DNA of 64,000 nucleotides. It comes from Streptomyces taklimakanensis. Its GTDB lineage: Bacteria; Actinomycetota; Actinomycetes; Streptomycetales; Streptomycetaceae. Both the position numbers and the translations under genes were made by a program. Of the stretch, positions 54,103 to 62,969 are shown one piece after another. The stretch covers positions 2,482,001 through 2,546,000 of the forward strand of contig NZ_WIXO01000001.1 in assembly GCF_009709575.1 (NCBI RefSeq), read 5' to 3'. Within the stretch, counting starts at the first letter, position 1, and every line of letters starts with the position of its first letter. The notes under the pieces were generated by a model. The model searched no databases. It had not been told where the DNA came from and saw nothing but the letters and a program-made list of their open reading frames with translations.

Positions 54103-56372
54103 GACCTGTCCCCCATGGCTCCCTCGGCGTCCCCCAGAGCCATGGAGTACTCACTTCCGGCATCATTCATGATCGTCGACTGGAACGCCTTCTCGGGCGA
54201 TGCCAGGTCCTCCTCCGAGATTCCCACCTGCTCCGCCCGAATGTGCAGCATTTCCTCCAGTCGGGGATACCCTTCCCTTCTGTAAGCAGAAATAAGGTCT
54301 TCCGTCGTCTTGTTGGAGACCTCGTTGTTGAGCTGTTCCGCATATTGCCCGGTCCCGACGTCGACAAGGCGCTGGAGAGCGTCTCCGAATACAGGCACAG
54401 CGGTGACCGGCGTACCTATCGTATGGTACGCGTATATTTTCCCCCAATTATTCTGGGAGATTTCGTCGTCTCGCTGCGAGCCCAGGACATCGGCGCGTAT
54501 GTAATCCAGGGACCCCATGACTTGGCCGCTCACCTGCGCCACTGCCCGAGCTCTGTCGGTCCCCTCCATCAGGTCTTCCCTGCCCAGGTCGTGAATTTCA
54601 CCGGCGACCATCTTCACCTGGGAGTCGTGAATGGTGCGGAAGGCTCCACCGTCTTCTGCGACGCCACGAACAAACTGCAACATGTGCTGTCGCTTGACAT
54701 CGACATCGTTCGGTTCAGACGACAGGGAATCGCGGGTGAAGTCCCCGTTCTTGCCGAGGATGTCATGGACGTCGTTCGGATAGTAGGCGAGCGCGTTCGC
54801 CATGTTCCGGCGGATGTTCTCGGGTATGGCCGTCTTGTCGACGGCCGCAGCCTCCGCATACGACTTGACCACCGACTCCAGGACGCGAACCTCCGCCTCG
54901 GAGTGATGCGTGGGGTTCTTTCCCCGGGGCTCCTCACCGGGGACATGGCCGGTCATGGCCGCCTCCAGAGCCGCGCCGAAGCCCACGCGGCTGTCCGAGT
55001 CGGCCTTGTCGGGGCCGGTCACCTCGACCTTGCGCCACTCGGAGGTGTTGACGACGTCCCAGTCGCGGTCCCGCTGGAGGTACTTGAGCCGGTCCTCACC
55101 GGCCTCGGACGCGGGATCGAAGTAGGCGGTGGCGGTGGCCGGGTCCTTGCTCATGATGCCGAGGACGCCGTCGTAGGGATCGTTGGCGAACCAACTGTTC
55201 CGGTCCGGCGAGAAGGTCCCGTCCTCCTCCTTCGTGCCGGCGAACCCTCCGTCGAGGTCCCAGATGTCGGGGTCGCCTCCCTTGTCGGGGTCCTCGGCCG
55301 CGCGGATGTCGTCGGCGAGGTCGTGCAGGAACTCCCGGTCGTAGCCGTCGCCGTTCTGCATCAGGGTGACCAGGCTCTGGTACCCCCTCACCTGCCGGCC
55401 ACTGTGCTCTCCCCCGACGACCTCGGCGTCGTACGTCTCGACACCGGCTTCCCGCAGCTGCTCGCGCCACGTGTCGTAGAACCTCTCGTCGGCGGCCTTG
55501 TCCTTGCCGTCGACGGTCGTGGCGGTGGCGACGACGTTGGCCAGGTGCCGGTCCAGGCCCAGGTAGTGCTTCTTCTGTCCCGTGTCCTCGTAGTACGCGC
55601 GGTCGGTCAGCTCGTTGTGCGTGCGGATGACGCCGTCGGGGCCGCCCAGGGCGGTGATGAAGGTGCGGCTGAACTCCTGGTCGGACTCGTTCTCCCGCAT
55701 CAGGAGATCCAGTTCCTCCCGTTCCTCGCGGGAGAGTTTCTCGCCCCTTTCGACCTTGCTGTACAGCTCCTCGGCGCGTGCGGCGTTCGCCGCGCCCGCG
55801 TCGTCCTCGAGGGCACCGTTGAAGCCGTCCAGCAGTCCCCTGTTGCCGTCGTCGGGATCGGCCGCGAGAGCCAGGCGGAAGTTCTCGTCGGCGTCCTGGA
55901 CGGCTTTGACCGCGTCGCGGATCTTCTTCGTCCAGCGTTCCTCGAGTTCCTCCCGGGCGGCCGGGTCCTCGCGGTAGGTCTCGGCCTTGGCCTCATCCAG
56001 CCTGTCGAGGTTCAGGGTGCAGCGTCCGGTGCCGGGGTTGACGTCCATGCCGGCCTCGACGGCCTGGTCCCGCGCTTCGAGCACTTTCCCGCGTCGGTCG
56101 GTGAGCGTGCTGTGCGCTTCTTCCAGCAGTGCGCCGACCGCCTGTGCCTCGTCCCGTGCCCCGGCGTACTCCTCCAGCGTGATCTGGGCCTGGCTCTTGA
56201 ACGTGGTGGCCGATTCCCCTTGCCAGCCATCGGCTTCCACCGCGGCCTTGACGTGGTCGCGGTAGTTGTCGTGCAGATCGCCGAACCGTTTCCCCATCTT
56301 CTTCCAGTCGGACGCCGCCTTGTCGAGGCCCGACAGATCGGTGTTGACGATCGTCTCGTAGTCCACCGCCAT
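54099..56372 (-). CDS. WXG-type DUF6571 protein (type VII secretion-like)
   Basis: A 757-residue, mostly helical, acidic protein. The first 100 residues resemble a WXG100-type secretion domain: GLDKAASDWKKMGKRF, DNYRDHVKAAV, then Trp50-Gln-Gly52 (ADGWQGESATTF). The long body has no catalytic motif I recognise; length and C-terminus (IGTPVTAVPVFGDALQRLVDVGTGQYAEQLN) match what I know as DUF6571. Codon GC drops toward its 3' end (about 54100-54700). ATG at 56372 with GGGGGAT upstream. A small partner gene lies 20 bases before it and a membrane-anchored protein gene overlaps its stop. Confidence 0.8.
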   Translation of the reverse strand: MAVDYETIVNTDLSGLDKAASDWKKMGKRFGDLHDNYRDHVKAAVEADGWQGESATTFKSQAQITLEEYAGARDEAQAVGALLEEAHSTLTDRRGKVLEARDQAVEAGMDVNPGTGRCTLNLDRLDEAKAETYREDPAAREELEERWTKKIRDAVKAVQDADENFRLALAADPDDGNRGLLDGFNGALEDDAGAANAARAEELYSKVERGEKLSREEREELDLLMRENESDQEFSRTFITALGGPDGVIRTHNELTDRAYYEDTGQKKHYLGLDRHLANVVATATTVDGKDKAADERFYDTWREQLREAGVETYDAEVVGGEHSGRQVRGYQSLVTLMQNGDGYDREFLHDLADDIRAAEDPDKGGDPDIWDLDGGFAGTKEEDGTFSPDRNSWFANDPYDGVLGIMSKDPATATAYFDPASEAGEDRLKYLQRDRDWDVVNTSEWRKVEVTGPDKADSDSRVGFGAALEAAMTGHVPGEEPRGKNPTHHSEAEVRVLESVVKSYAEAAAVDKTAIPENIRRNMANALAYYPNDVHDILGKNGDFTRDSLSSEPNDVDVKRQHMLQFVRGVAEDGGAFRTIHDSQVKMVAGEIHDLGREDLMEGTDRARAVAQVSGQVMGSLDYIRADVLGSQRDDEISQNNWGKIYAYHTIGTPVTAVPVFGDALQRLVDVGTGQYAEQLNNEVSNKTTEDLISAYRREGYPRLEEMLHIRAEQVGISEEDLASPEKAFQSTIMNDAGSEYSMALGDAEGAMGDRS

Positions 56373-56392
56373 GGTGATCCCCCGCCGTTCTT

Positions 56393-56902
56393 TCAGAAGT
56401 CCGAGATCGGGCTCTTCGCCGTCGGGCGGTCGGCGCCGGGGCTCGGCGTCGGTCCGGGACCGGGCACGTAGTCGAGCAGGGCGCTGCGGTAGAGGGGCGA
56501 GACGCCGTTGAACGACGCCTTGGTGTCGTCCTCGTTGGTTCGGAAGAGGGTGTCGGTCCGTCGGAGGCCCGCGAGTTCCGCGTCCAGCCGGCCCGTCAGC
56601 CGCTTGACGTTCCGCTGCCACTTGCCCAGGCGGTGGGAGAGTCCCTTCTGCACCTCCCAGCCGTTCAGCCTGCCCACGGTGCAGGCGGTGGCGCTCACCC
56701 CTCCCGTGAGGGCCTCGCTCTCGTCGTCGGCGATGACGCCCGCCTTCCTCGTCTCCGGGCCCAGGTGCTCCTCGATGTACTCGACGGCCTTCTTCTTCTG
56801 CGCCTCGGAGTGCGCCAGGTCGCCGCCGGGCCCTTGACCGCCGCCCGGAGGGGCCGATTCGTTCAGCCGCGTACGCGTGGACCGTTGGTCTTCAAAGGTC
56901 AT
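56393..56902 (-). CDS. Small helical partner protein of the WXG locus
   Basis: A 169-residue protein I do not recognise. It is helical in the middle (QKKKAVEYIEEHLGPETRKAG, LSHRLGKWQRNVKRLTGRLDAELAGLRRTDTLF) and ends in a Pro-rich tail. The pattern LRRTDTLFRTNEDDTKASFNGV resembles the end of ESX-type WXG100 proteins, so it may be a secretion partner of the next gene product. ATG at 56902 with GGGGGATC upstream. Confidence 0.72.
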   Translation of the reverse strand: MTFEDQRSTRTRLNESAPPGGGQGPGGDLAHSEAQKKKAVEYIEEHLGPETRKAGVIADDESEALTGGVSATACTVGRLNGWEVQKGLSHRLGKWQRNVKRLTGRLDAELAGLRRTDTLFRTNEDDTKASFNGVSPLYRSALLDYVPGPGPTPSPGADRPTAKSPISDF

Positions 56903-57482
56903 GATCCCCCGTTCTCTCCGTCCGTCACCGTGTCGGTCCCGGCCGGTCCGCCGCCTCGTTCCCCACGCGGGTGCGGAAGGGCGGACAGGAACCCCGTGGT
57001 CGCCGTGAGCCGACCGTCGAATTGTAGTGACCAACCGTCACGGGCCCCGTGTCGAGTGGATGTCGTACGGGGGTCGGACGGGTGGCGTCGGTCCGGAAGT
57101 CGCCCTCGGGCAGCGTCCCGCCGGTCCTCTCTCCGGGAGGTGTGTCCATCGGGGCCGTCACACCGCCGCCGGGAGTCCCGTCCGCCTCGGTGTGGGGAGC
57201 GTCCTCCGGGTCGCGTGTCCCTCCCCGGCGGCCCGTCGCCGAGTACCGCGCGGAGTTCCCGCTCCGGGAGCGCCCCGCGCGCGCTGTGCTCGGCCTCGTC
57301 CGGTTCGCCCCCGGCCTCGTTCCGCGCACCTCCCGGATGGGGATGACGCCACCGAAACGGCCCGGTCGCCCCGTGGTTCCCACCGGCGGCCCCCGGTCCG
57401 ACGACCGTGCGTGGACGCCGGGGCGGGAGGCCACCCGAAGAGTGGACTAGACCTTTCCCGGCAGTCACGGGAGACTGTCCCC
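56903..57482. other. Divergent region between the WXG locus and nagK
   Basis: About 580 bases without a supported gene; the open frames here are Arg/Pro/Gly-rich without ribosome sites. It holds a candidate promoter for the WXG locus (TACAAT on the minus strand at 57021-57026) next to the inverted repeat GTGAC-CAACC-GTCAC (57027-57041), and the dre site of nagK at its right end. Confidence 0.55.
57441..57456. promoter_or_regulatory. DasR operator (dre) upstream of nagK-nagA
   Basis: AGTGGACTAGACCTTT matches 13 of 16 positions of the dre consensus A[CG]TGGTCTAGACCA[CG]T. It lies 26 bases before the nagK start, in the normal place for DasR control of N-acetylglucosamine genes. Confidence 0.8.
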
Positions 57483-58445
57483 GTGACTCCTCGGCTGAAC
57501 GACACCCCGTACGTCGTCGCCCTCGACGTGGGCGGCACCGGTATGAAGGCCGCCCTCGTGGGCGCCGACCACGCGCCGCTCCACCGGGCGCGCCGCCCCA
57601 CCGGACGGGACGAGGGGCCCGACGCGGTGGTGGACAACGTCCTCTCCTTCGTCACCGAGCTGCGCGAGACGGGCCTGCGGCGGTACGGCGCCGAGCCCGC
57701 GGCCGTGGGCATCGCCGTCCCCGGGATCGTCGACGACGCGACGGGCACGGCCGTCTACTCCGCCAACCTCGACTGGCGGGACGTGCCGCTGCGCGACCTG
57801 CTCGCCAAGCGGCTGGACGCCCCCGGCACCCCGATCGCCCTGGGCCACGACGTGCGCACCGGCGGACTCGCCGAGGGCCGGATCGGAGCCGGCGCGGGCA
57901 CGGACCGCTTCCTGTTCGTGGCGCTGGGCACCGGCGTCGCCGGGGCCATCGGCATCGACGGCCGGGTGGAGCCCGGCGCCCACGGCGGCGCCGGCGAGAT
58001 CGGGCACATCACCGTGCGCCCCGACGGCCCCGAGTGCGGCTGCGGGCGACGCGGCTGCCTGGAGGTGTTCGCCTCCGCCGCCGCCGTCGGCCGGGCCTGG
58101 GCCGCCGCGTGCGGCGATCCGGCGGCGACGGCCGCCGACGCCGCCGAGGCCGTCACCGCCGGCGACCCGCGGGCGCTCGCCGTCTGGCGCGACGCCCTCG
58201 ACGCTCTCGCCGAGGGCCTGGTCACCGCCATCACCCTGGTGGACCCCCGGGTGCTGATCGTCGGCGGCGGTCTCGCCGAGGCGGGCGAGACGCTCCTCGC
58301 GCCGTTGCGCGAGGCCGTGCGCGCCCGGGTCACCTTCCAGCAGCTCCCCACCATCGTTCCGGCGGCCCTGGGGGACGCCGCCGGGTGCCTGGGCGCGGGC
58401 CTCCTCGCCTGGGACCTACTCTCCGCGGAGGTTTCGAGCCGATGA
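57483..58445 (+). CDS. nagK: ROK-family N-acetylglucosamine kinase
   Basis: A 320-residue ROK sugar kinase. ALDVGGTGMKAALVG (phosphate 1), GIAVPGIVDDATG, GHDVRTGGLAEGRIGAG, LGTGVAGAIGIDG (phosphate 2) and the ROK zinc motif CGCGRRGCLE near residue 180. It likely phosphorylates N-acetylglucosamine to its 6-phosphate. GTG at 57483 with GGGAGA upstream. Its stop overlaps the nagA ATG, and a dre site lies just upstream, matching the DasR-controlled nagKA operon. Confidence 0.88.
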   Translation: MTPRLNDTPYVVALDVGGTGMKAALVGADHAPLHRARRPTGRDEGPDAVVDNVLSFVTELRETGLRRYGAEPAAVGIAVPGIVDDATGTAVYSANLDWRDVPLRDLLAKRLDAPGTPIALGHDVRTGGLAEGRIGAGAGTDRFLFVALGTGVAGAIGIDGRVEPGAHGGAGEIGHITVRPDGPECGCGRRGCLEVFASAAAVGRAWAAACGDPAATAADAAEAVTAGDPRALAVWRDALDALAEGLVTAITLVDPRVLIVGGGLAEAGETLLAPLREAVRARVTFQQLPTIVPAALGDAAGCLGAGLLAWDLLSAEVSSR

Positions 58446-59701
58446 CGCCGACCACGACACCGACCACGACACCGACCACACGGCCCACCCGGCGCGCAGT
58501 GCTGACCGGTGCCAGGGTGGTACTGCCGGACGGCGTGGCCGAGGACGGTCGGGTGACCGTCGAGGGCGGCCGGATCGCCGAGGACGTCCCCGGCGAGGCG
58601 GGCACCCTCGACCTGTCGGGCCACTGGGTCGTGCCCGGCTTCGTCGACATACACGTCCACGGCGGTGGCGGCGCGTCCTTCTCCGCGGGCAGCGCCGAGG
58701 AGGCGCTGGAGGTCGTGGCCACCCACCGGGCGCACGGCACCACCACGATGGTCGCCTCCACCGTGACCGGCGATCTGGACGACCTGGCCCGGCAGGCGGC
58801 CGTGCTGTCGGAGTTGGTGGAGCAGGGCGATCTGGCGGGCGTCCACTTCGAGGGGCCGTTCATCGCCCGCAGCCGCTGCGGCGCCCACGACCCGGCCCTG
58901 CTGCGCGATCCGGACCCGGCCGACGTGCGCAAGCTGGTGGAGGCGGCGCGCGGCACGGCCCGCATGGTGACGTTGGCGCCGGAGCTGCCCGGTGGTCTGG
59001 AGTCGGTGCGGATGCTCGCCGACAGCGGGGTGATCGCGGCCGTCGGCCACACCGACGCCGATTACGAGGCCACGGTCCGGGCCGTGGCGGCGGGCGCGAC
59101 GGTCGCCACGCACCTGTTCAACGCGATGCCCACGCTGCTGCACCGCACGCCCGGCCCGGTGGCCGCGCTGCTGGAGGACGAGCGGGTCACCGTCGAGCTG
59201 ATCAACGACGGCACCCATCTGCACCCGGCCGTCCTGGAGCTGGCCTTCGCCCGCGCGGGCGCGGACCGGGTCGCCTTCGTCACCGACGCCATGGGAGCGG
59301 CCGGGATGGGCGACGGCGTCTACCCGCTCGGCCCGCTCCAGGTGCGGGTCACCGACGGGGTCGCCCGGCTGGTGGAGGGCGGTTCGATCGCGGGCTCCAC
59401 GCTCACCCTGGACACCGCGCTGCGGCGTGCGGTGACGGTGGACGGCCTGCCGGTGGCGGACGCGGTGCGGGCGCTGACGGCCACCCCGGCGCGGATGCTG
59501 GGGGTCGCCGACCGGGTGGGCGGCATCGAACCGGGCAAGGACGCGGACCTGGTGGTGCTGGACGGCGACTACCGGGTGGTGGGCGTGATGCGCAAGGGGG
59601 CGTGGGTGGTCGCTCCCCCGACCGCCGCAGCCACCGCAACCACCGCAGCCGCCGGAGCCGTCGGAAGGCCCGGGGTGTCCGAGTCGTCCGGGGCCGCCTG
59701 A
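58442..59701 (+). CDS. nagA: N-acetylglucosamine-6-phosphate deacetylase
   Basis: A 419-residue amidohydrolase that deacetylates N-acetylglucosamine 6-phosphate. FVDIHVHGGGG near residue 70 (metal HxH), GVHFEGPFIA near 140, AVGHTDADYE near 200, ATHLFNAMPTL near 220 and AFVTDAMGAAG near 280. The first 17 residues are a Thr-Pro repeat encoded by tandem 12-bp units and are atypical. ATG overlaps the nagK stop by four bases. Confidence 0.93.
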   Translation: MTPTTTPTTTPTTRPTRRAVLTGARVVLPDGVAEDGRVTVEGGRIAEDVPGEAGTLDLSGHWVVPGFVDIHVHGGGGASFSAGSAEEALEVVATHRAHGTTTMVASTVTGDLDDLARQAAVLSELVEQGDLAGVHFEGPFIARSRCGAHDPALLRDPDPADVRKLVEAARGTARMVTLAPELPGGLESVRMLADSGVIAAVGHTDADYEATVRAVAAGATVATHLFNAMPTLLHRTPGPVAALLEDERVTVELINDGTHLHPAVLELAFARAGADRVAFVTDAMGAAGMGDGVYPLGPLQVRVTDGVARLVEGGSIAGSTLTLDTALRRAVTVDGLPVADAVRALTATPARMLGVADRVGGIEPGKDADLVVLDGDYRVVGVMRKGAWVVAPPTAAATATTAAAGAVGRPGVSESSGAA

Positions 59702-59863
59702 TCTCGTTCCGGTCTCGTTCGCACATCGAGCGGGGGCGGTGGGCCCGAACCCCTGGGCCGGCCGCCTCCGCTTTGGCATGATCGCTCGCGCGGCCGACCC
59801 GCCCGCGTCACCGTGGGCACCACAGGACGTTCACGTGCCGCCGTTGGGAGGTGGAAAGACCGG

Positions 59864-60799
59864 ATGATCCTGACCGTCACGCTCAACGCGGCGTTGGACA
59901 TCACCTACCGCGTGCCCCGTGTGGAGCCCCACGCCTCCCACCGGGTGCGGGAGGTCGTCGAGAAACCGGGCGGCAAGGGCCTGAACGTGTCCCGGGTACT
60001 GGCCGCGCTGGGCCACGAGACGTTGGTGACCGGCTTCGCCGGCGGACCGTCGGGCGAACGGCTGCGGGCGCTGCTGGCGGAGGTGACGGAGGAGGGACCG
60101 GTCGGGGACGCGCTCGTTCCCGTCGGCGGGAACACCCGCCGCACCGTCGGGGTCGTGGACGGGGGCGGCGGCGCCACCCTGTTCAACGAGCCGGGGCCGC
60201 TGATCGCCCCCGCCGAGTGGGACCGCTTCCTGAGCACCTACGACGACCTCCTGCGCGACGCCACCGCCGTCGCGCTCTGCGGCAGTCTGCCGCCCGGCGT
60301 GCCCGTGGGCGCGTACGGGACGCTGGTGCGCGCCGCGCGCGCCGCCGGAGTACCGGTGCTGCTGGACACCAGCGGGGAGCCGCTGCTGCGCGGGCTCGCC
60401 GCCCGGCCGGACGCCGTCAAGCCCAACGCCGAGGAACTGGCCGGGATAACGGGCACCACCGAGCCGCTGCGGGCGGCGGAACTGGTGCGGCGGCGCGGGG
60501 CGCACGCGGTGGTGGCCTCGCTGGGGGCCGACGGCCTGCTGGCGCTCACTCCGGACGGCTCCTGGCGCGTCGAGCCGCCCCGACGGCTGTCCGGGAACCC
60601 GACGGGCGCGGGCGACTCGGTGGTGGCCGCGCTGCTGGCCGGACTGGTCGAGGAGCTGCCCTGGCCGGAGCGGCTGGCCCGGGCCGCCGCCCTGTCGGCG
60701 GCGACGGTACGGGCGCCGGCCGCGGGCGAGTTCGACCGGGCGGCCTACGAGGAGTTGCTGCCCGAGGTGCGGGTCGCCGCACGGTTGGTGGCGGCCTGA
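59864..60799 (+). CDS. PfkB-family hexose phosphate kinase (1-phosphofructokinase/tagatose-6-phosphate type)
   Basis: A 311-residue ribokinase-fold kinase. ILTVTLNAALDITYRVP at the start, GGKGLNVSRVLAALGHETLVTGFAGG (substrate-binding loop), GSLPPGVP near residue 145, KPNAEEL near 187 and the anion-hole GNPTGAGDSVVAALLAG with catalytic Asp near residue 248. The FruK/LacC branch phosphorylates fructose 1-phosphate or tagatose 6-phosphate. With the class II aldolase downstream, a tagatose- or amino-sugar-type route is likely. ATG at 59864 with GGGAGG upstream. Confidence 0.85.
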   Translation: MILTVTLNAALDITYRVPRVEPHASHRVREVVEKPGGKGLNVSRVLAALGHETLVTGFAGGPSGERLRALLAEVTEEGPVGDALVPVGGNTRRTVGVVDGGGGATLFNEPGPLIAPAEWDRFLSTYDDLLRDATAVALCGSLPPGVPVGAYGTLVRAARAAGVPVLLDTSGEPLLRGLAARPDAVKPNAEELAGITGTTEPLRAAELVRRRGAHAVVASLGADGLLALTPDGSWRVEPPRRLSGNPTGAGDSVVAALLAGLVEELPWPERLARAAALSAATVRAPAAGEFDRAAYEELLPEVRVAARLVAA

Positions 60800-60940
60800 G
60801 GCGGGCCACGGCCGCCGCCGCGGCGGCCCGGCGGGACGCGGCGGCCCACCGGCGACGGTACGGCCGCCGGACACATCCCCGAGGAGAGCGCGCCGGGCAC
60901 CGGGGCGCCGGGGGAACGCGACGTCGAGGGAGCGATCGGC

Positions 60941-61807
60941 ATGCCACTGGTGGGGACCGGGGAACTCGTCGCGCGGGCGCGCGCGGCCGGGCACGGCGTC
61001 GCGGCGTTCAACGTGATCACGTTGGAGCACGCCGAGGCGATCGCCGCCGGCGCGGAGGCCGCGGGCACCGGTGCGGTCCTCCAGATCTCCGAGAACGCCG
61101 TGCGGTTCCACGGCGGCCGGCTCGGCCCGCCGGCCGCCGCGGCGGCGGCCGTGGCCCGCGCCTCCGACGCGCCGCTGGCCCTGCACCTGGACCACGTGGA
61201 GAGCACCGAGCTGCTGCGGGCCGCTCCCGACGCGGGCTTCGGTTCGGTGATGTTCGACGCCTCGAAGCTGCCCTACGCCGGGAACGTCGAGGCCACCGCC
61301 GAGGCCGTCCGCTTCGGCCACCGGCACGGGATGTGGGTGGAGGCCGAGCTGGGGCGCGTCGGCGGCAAGCCCGGCGACCCGGCACCGGAGCGCGGCACGC
61401 TCGACGCGCACGCCCCCGGGGTCCGTACCGATCCGGACGAGGCACGGGCGTACGTCGCCGCCACGGGTGTGGACGCGCTCGCCGTCGCGGTGGGCAGCTC
61501 CCACGCGATGACCGAGCGGACCGCCGTCCTCGACCACGACCTCATCGGCGAGCTACGGCGGGCCGTCCCCGTGCCGCTGGTGCTGCACGGCTCGTCCGGG
61601 GTGCCGGACGGGGAGCTGCGGCGGGCGGTCGCCTCCGGCATGGTCAAGATCAATGTGGGGACGGCGCTGAACACCGCCTTCACCGGCGCCGTCCGCGCCC
61701 TCCTGGAGCGGGATCCCTCGGCCGTCGATCCCCGCCGGTACCTGACACCGGCGCGGGAGGCGATGGCGGAGACGGTGGCTTCCTTCCTGCGGGTGGTCTC
61801 CCGCTGA
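60941..61807 (+). CDS. Class II ketose-bisphosphate aldolase
   Basis: A 288-residue zinc aldolase of the fructose/tagatose-bisphosphate family. AAFNVITLEHAEAIAAGAE near residue 20, LALHLDHVES near residue 82 (Asp and His of the zinc site), FDASKLPY, VEAELGRVGG near residue 130 and VLHGSSGVPDGELRRAVASGMVKINVGTAL (zinc His and phosphate loop). It should split the bisphosphate made by the preceding kinase. Substrate (fructose or tagatose) cannot be decided. ATG at 60941, 141 bases after the kinase. Confidence 0.88.
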   Translation: MPLVGTGELVARARAAGHGVAAFNVITLEHAEAIAAGAEAAGTGAVLQISENAVRFHGGRLGPPAAAAAAVARASDAPLALHLDHVESTELLRAAPDAGFGSVMFDASKLPYAGNVEATAEAVRFGHRHGMWVEAELGRVGGKPGDPAPERGTLDAHAPGVRTDPDEARAYVAATGVDALAVAVGSSHAMTERTAVLDHDLIGELRRAVPVPLVLHGSSGVPDGELRRAVASGMVKINVGTALNTAFTGAVRALLERDPSAVDPRRYLTPAREAMAETVASFLRVVSR

Positions 61808-61873
61808 GGGCGGCCCGGCCCCGCGGCCGCCGGCCCGCGTCCCGCGCCGCGCCACCGTCCGTGCCGCGCCGCG

Positions 61874-62866
61874 TCAGCCGCTGCTGCTGACGTGCCCCTT
61901 CTCCAGCCACACCTGGTCGAGGACGAAGCCGCACTGGTTGCCCTGCTCGCAGGAGATCTTGACGCTGTTGGTGCCCTTCTCCAGGTCGACCCAGGCGTAG
62001 GTGCGGGTCCAGCCCTTCTCCCACTCGCCCTCGCCCGCCTTGGCGAAGTTCTTCATGTTCAGCGGATCCTGGCGGGGCTCGCCGTTGACCGTGAGCGTGG
62101 AGTTGGCGTCCTTGCCGGGCACGCCGTAGCCGACGAACAGCGTGTACTTGCCGGCCTCCGGCACCTCGAAGGACCAGCTCACCCCGGCTCCGGGGTTGTC
62201 CAGGCCCGTGACGTACGAACCGTTCCTGGCGCGGGACCCCTTGATCTCCGCGGTCGCGGGCACGGACGCGCCGCCCTCCAGGCGAAGGCTGACGGCCTCC
62301 TCCTCGGGCAGGGGCGCCGGGGCCTTGTCGCTGCTGTCGGACCCCTCGGTCTCGCCCTCGTCCTCCCCGGTGTCACCGCCGCTCTCCTCGGCGGTGGGGG
62401 ACGGGGCGGTGCCCGCCTGGTTGCCTCCGGTGTCGTCGTCGCTGAAGACGACCGCGGCGCCCACCCCGAGGATCACGGCCACGACGACCGCGATGGCGCC
62501 GATGAGCAGACCGTTGTGGCTGCGACCACCGCGCCCCCGCCCACCGGGCCCGCCCGGTCCGGCGGCGGCCTCGCGCCGTGCGGCGGCCCGGCCGCCGGGG
62601 ACGGTCTCGGGGGCCGCGTAGTACGCGTTCGGCTGCTGGTGGGCAGCCTGCGGGGGCGGTGGCTGCTGGGGCTGTCGGCCCTGCTGGACCCCGCCGTACC
62701 GACGCTGGCCCACCGCGCGGACCTGGTGGTACGAGGTGCGGGGAACGCCGGGTTGCTGTGTCGCCGCGTCACCAGCACCACCGTCCGTACCGTCCTCGGA
62801 ACGGTAGAGGTAGGCGAACGGGTCGTCGTTCTCCGGCGTGCCCGAGCCGTTGTTACCGGCGGTCAT
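61874..62866 (-). CDS. Membrane-anchored CBM35-like carbohydrate-binding protein
   Basis: A 330-residue protein. Residues 1-110 are a Gln/Pro/Gly-rich cytoplasmic part; about residues 117-140 (NGLLIGAIAVVVAVILGVGAAVVF) are a membrane helix; an acidic Ser/Thr linker follows; residues about 195-328 look like a CBM35/galactose-binding beta-sandwich (LRLEGGASVPATAEIKG, YTLFVGYGVPGKDANSTLTVNGE, WVDLEKGTNSVKISC, LDQVWLEKG). It probably binds sugars outside the cell or in the wall. ATG at 62866 has GGAGGA upstream. It lies next to the cdgB-like gene. Confidence 0.82.
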   Translation of the reverse strand: MTAGNNGSGTPENDDPFAYLYRSEDGTDGGAGDAATQQPGVPRTSYHQVRAVGQRRYGGVQQGRQPQQPPPPQAAHQQPNAYYAAPETVPGGRAAARREAAAGPGGPGGRGRGGRSHNGLLIGAIAVVVAVILGVGAAVVFSDDDTGGNQAGTAPSPTAEESGGDTGEDEGETEGSDSSDKAPAPLPEEEAVSLRLEGGASVPATAEIKGSRARNGSYVTGLDNPGAGVSWSFEVPEAGKYTLFVGYGVPGKDANSTLTVNGEPRQDPLNMKNFAKAGEGEWEKGWTRTYAWVDLEKGTNSVKISCEQGNQCGFVLDQVWLEKGHVSSSG

Positions 62867-62969
62867 TCCGTGCGCTCCTCCATCACAGGTGCCTGCCCGG
62901 CGCAGCCTACCCCTTTCGGGGTAAAGGTCGTGGCGCTCTTGACCCCCGAACCGCGTCGGGCGAGGAATC

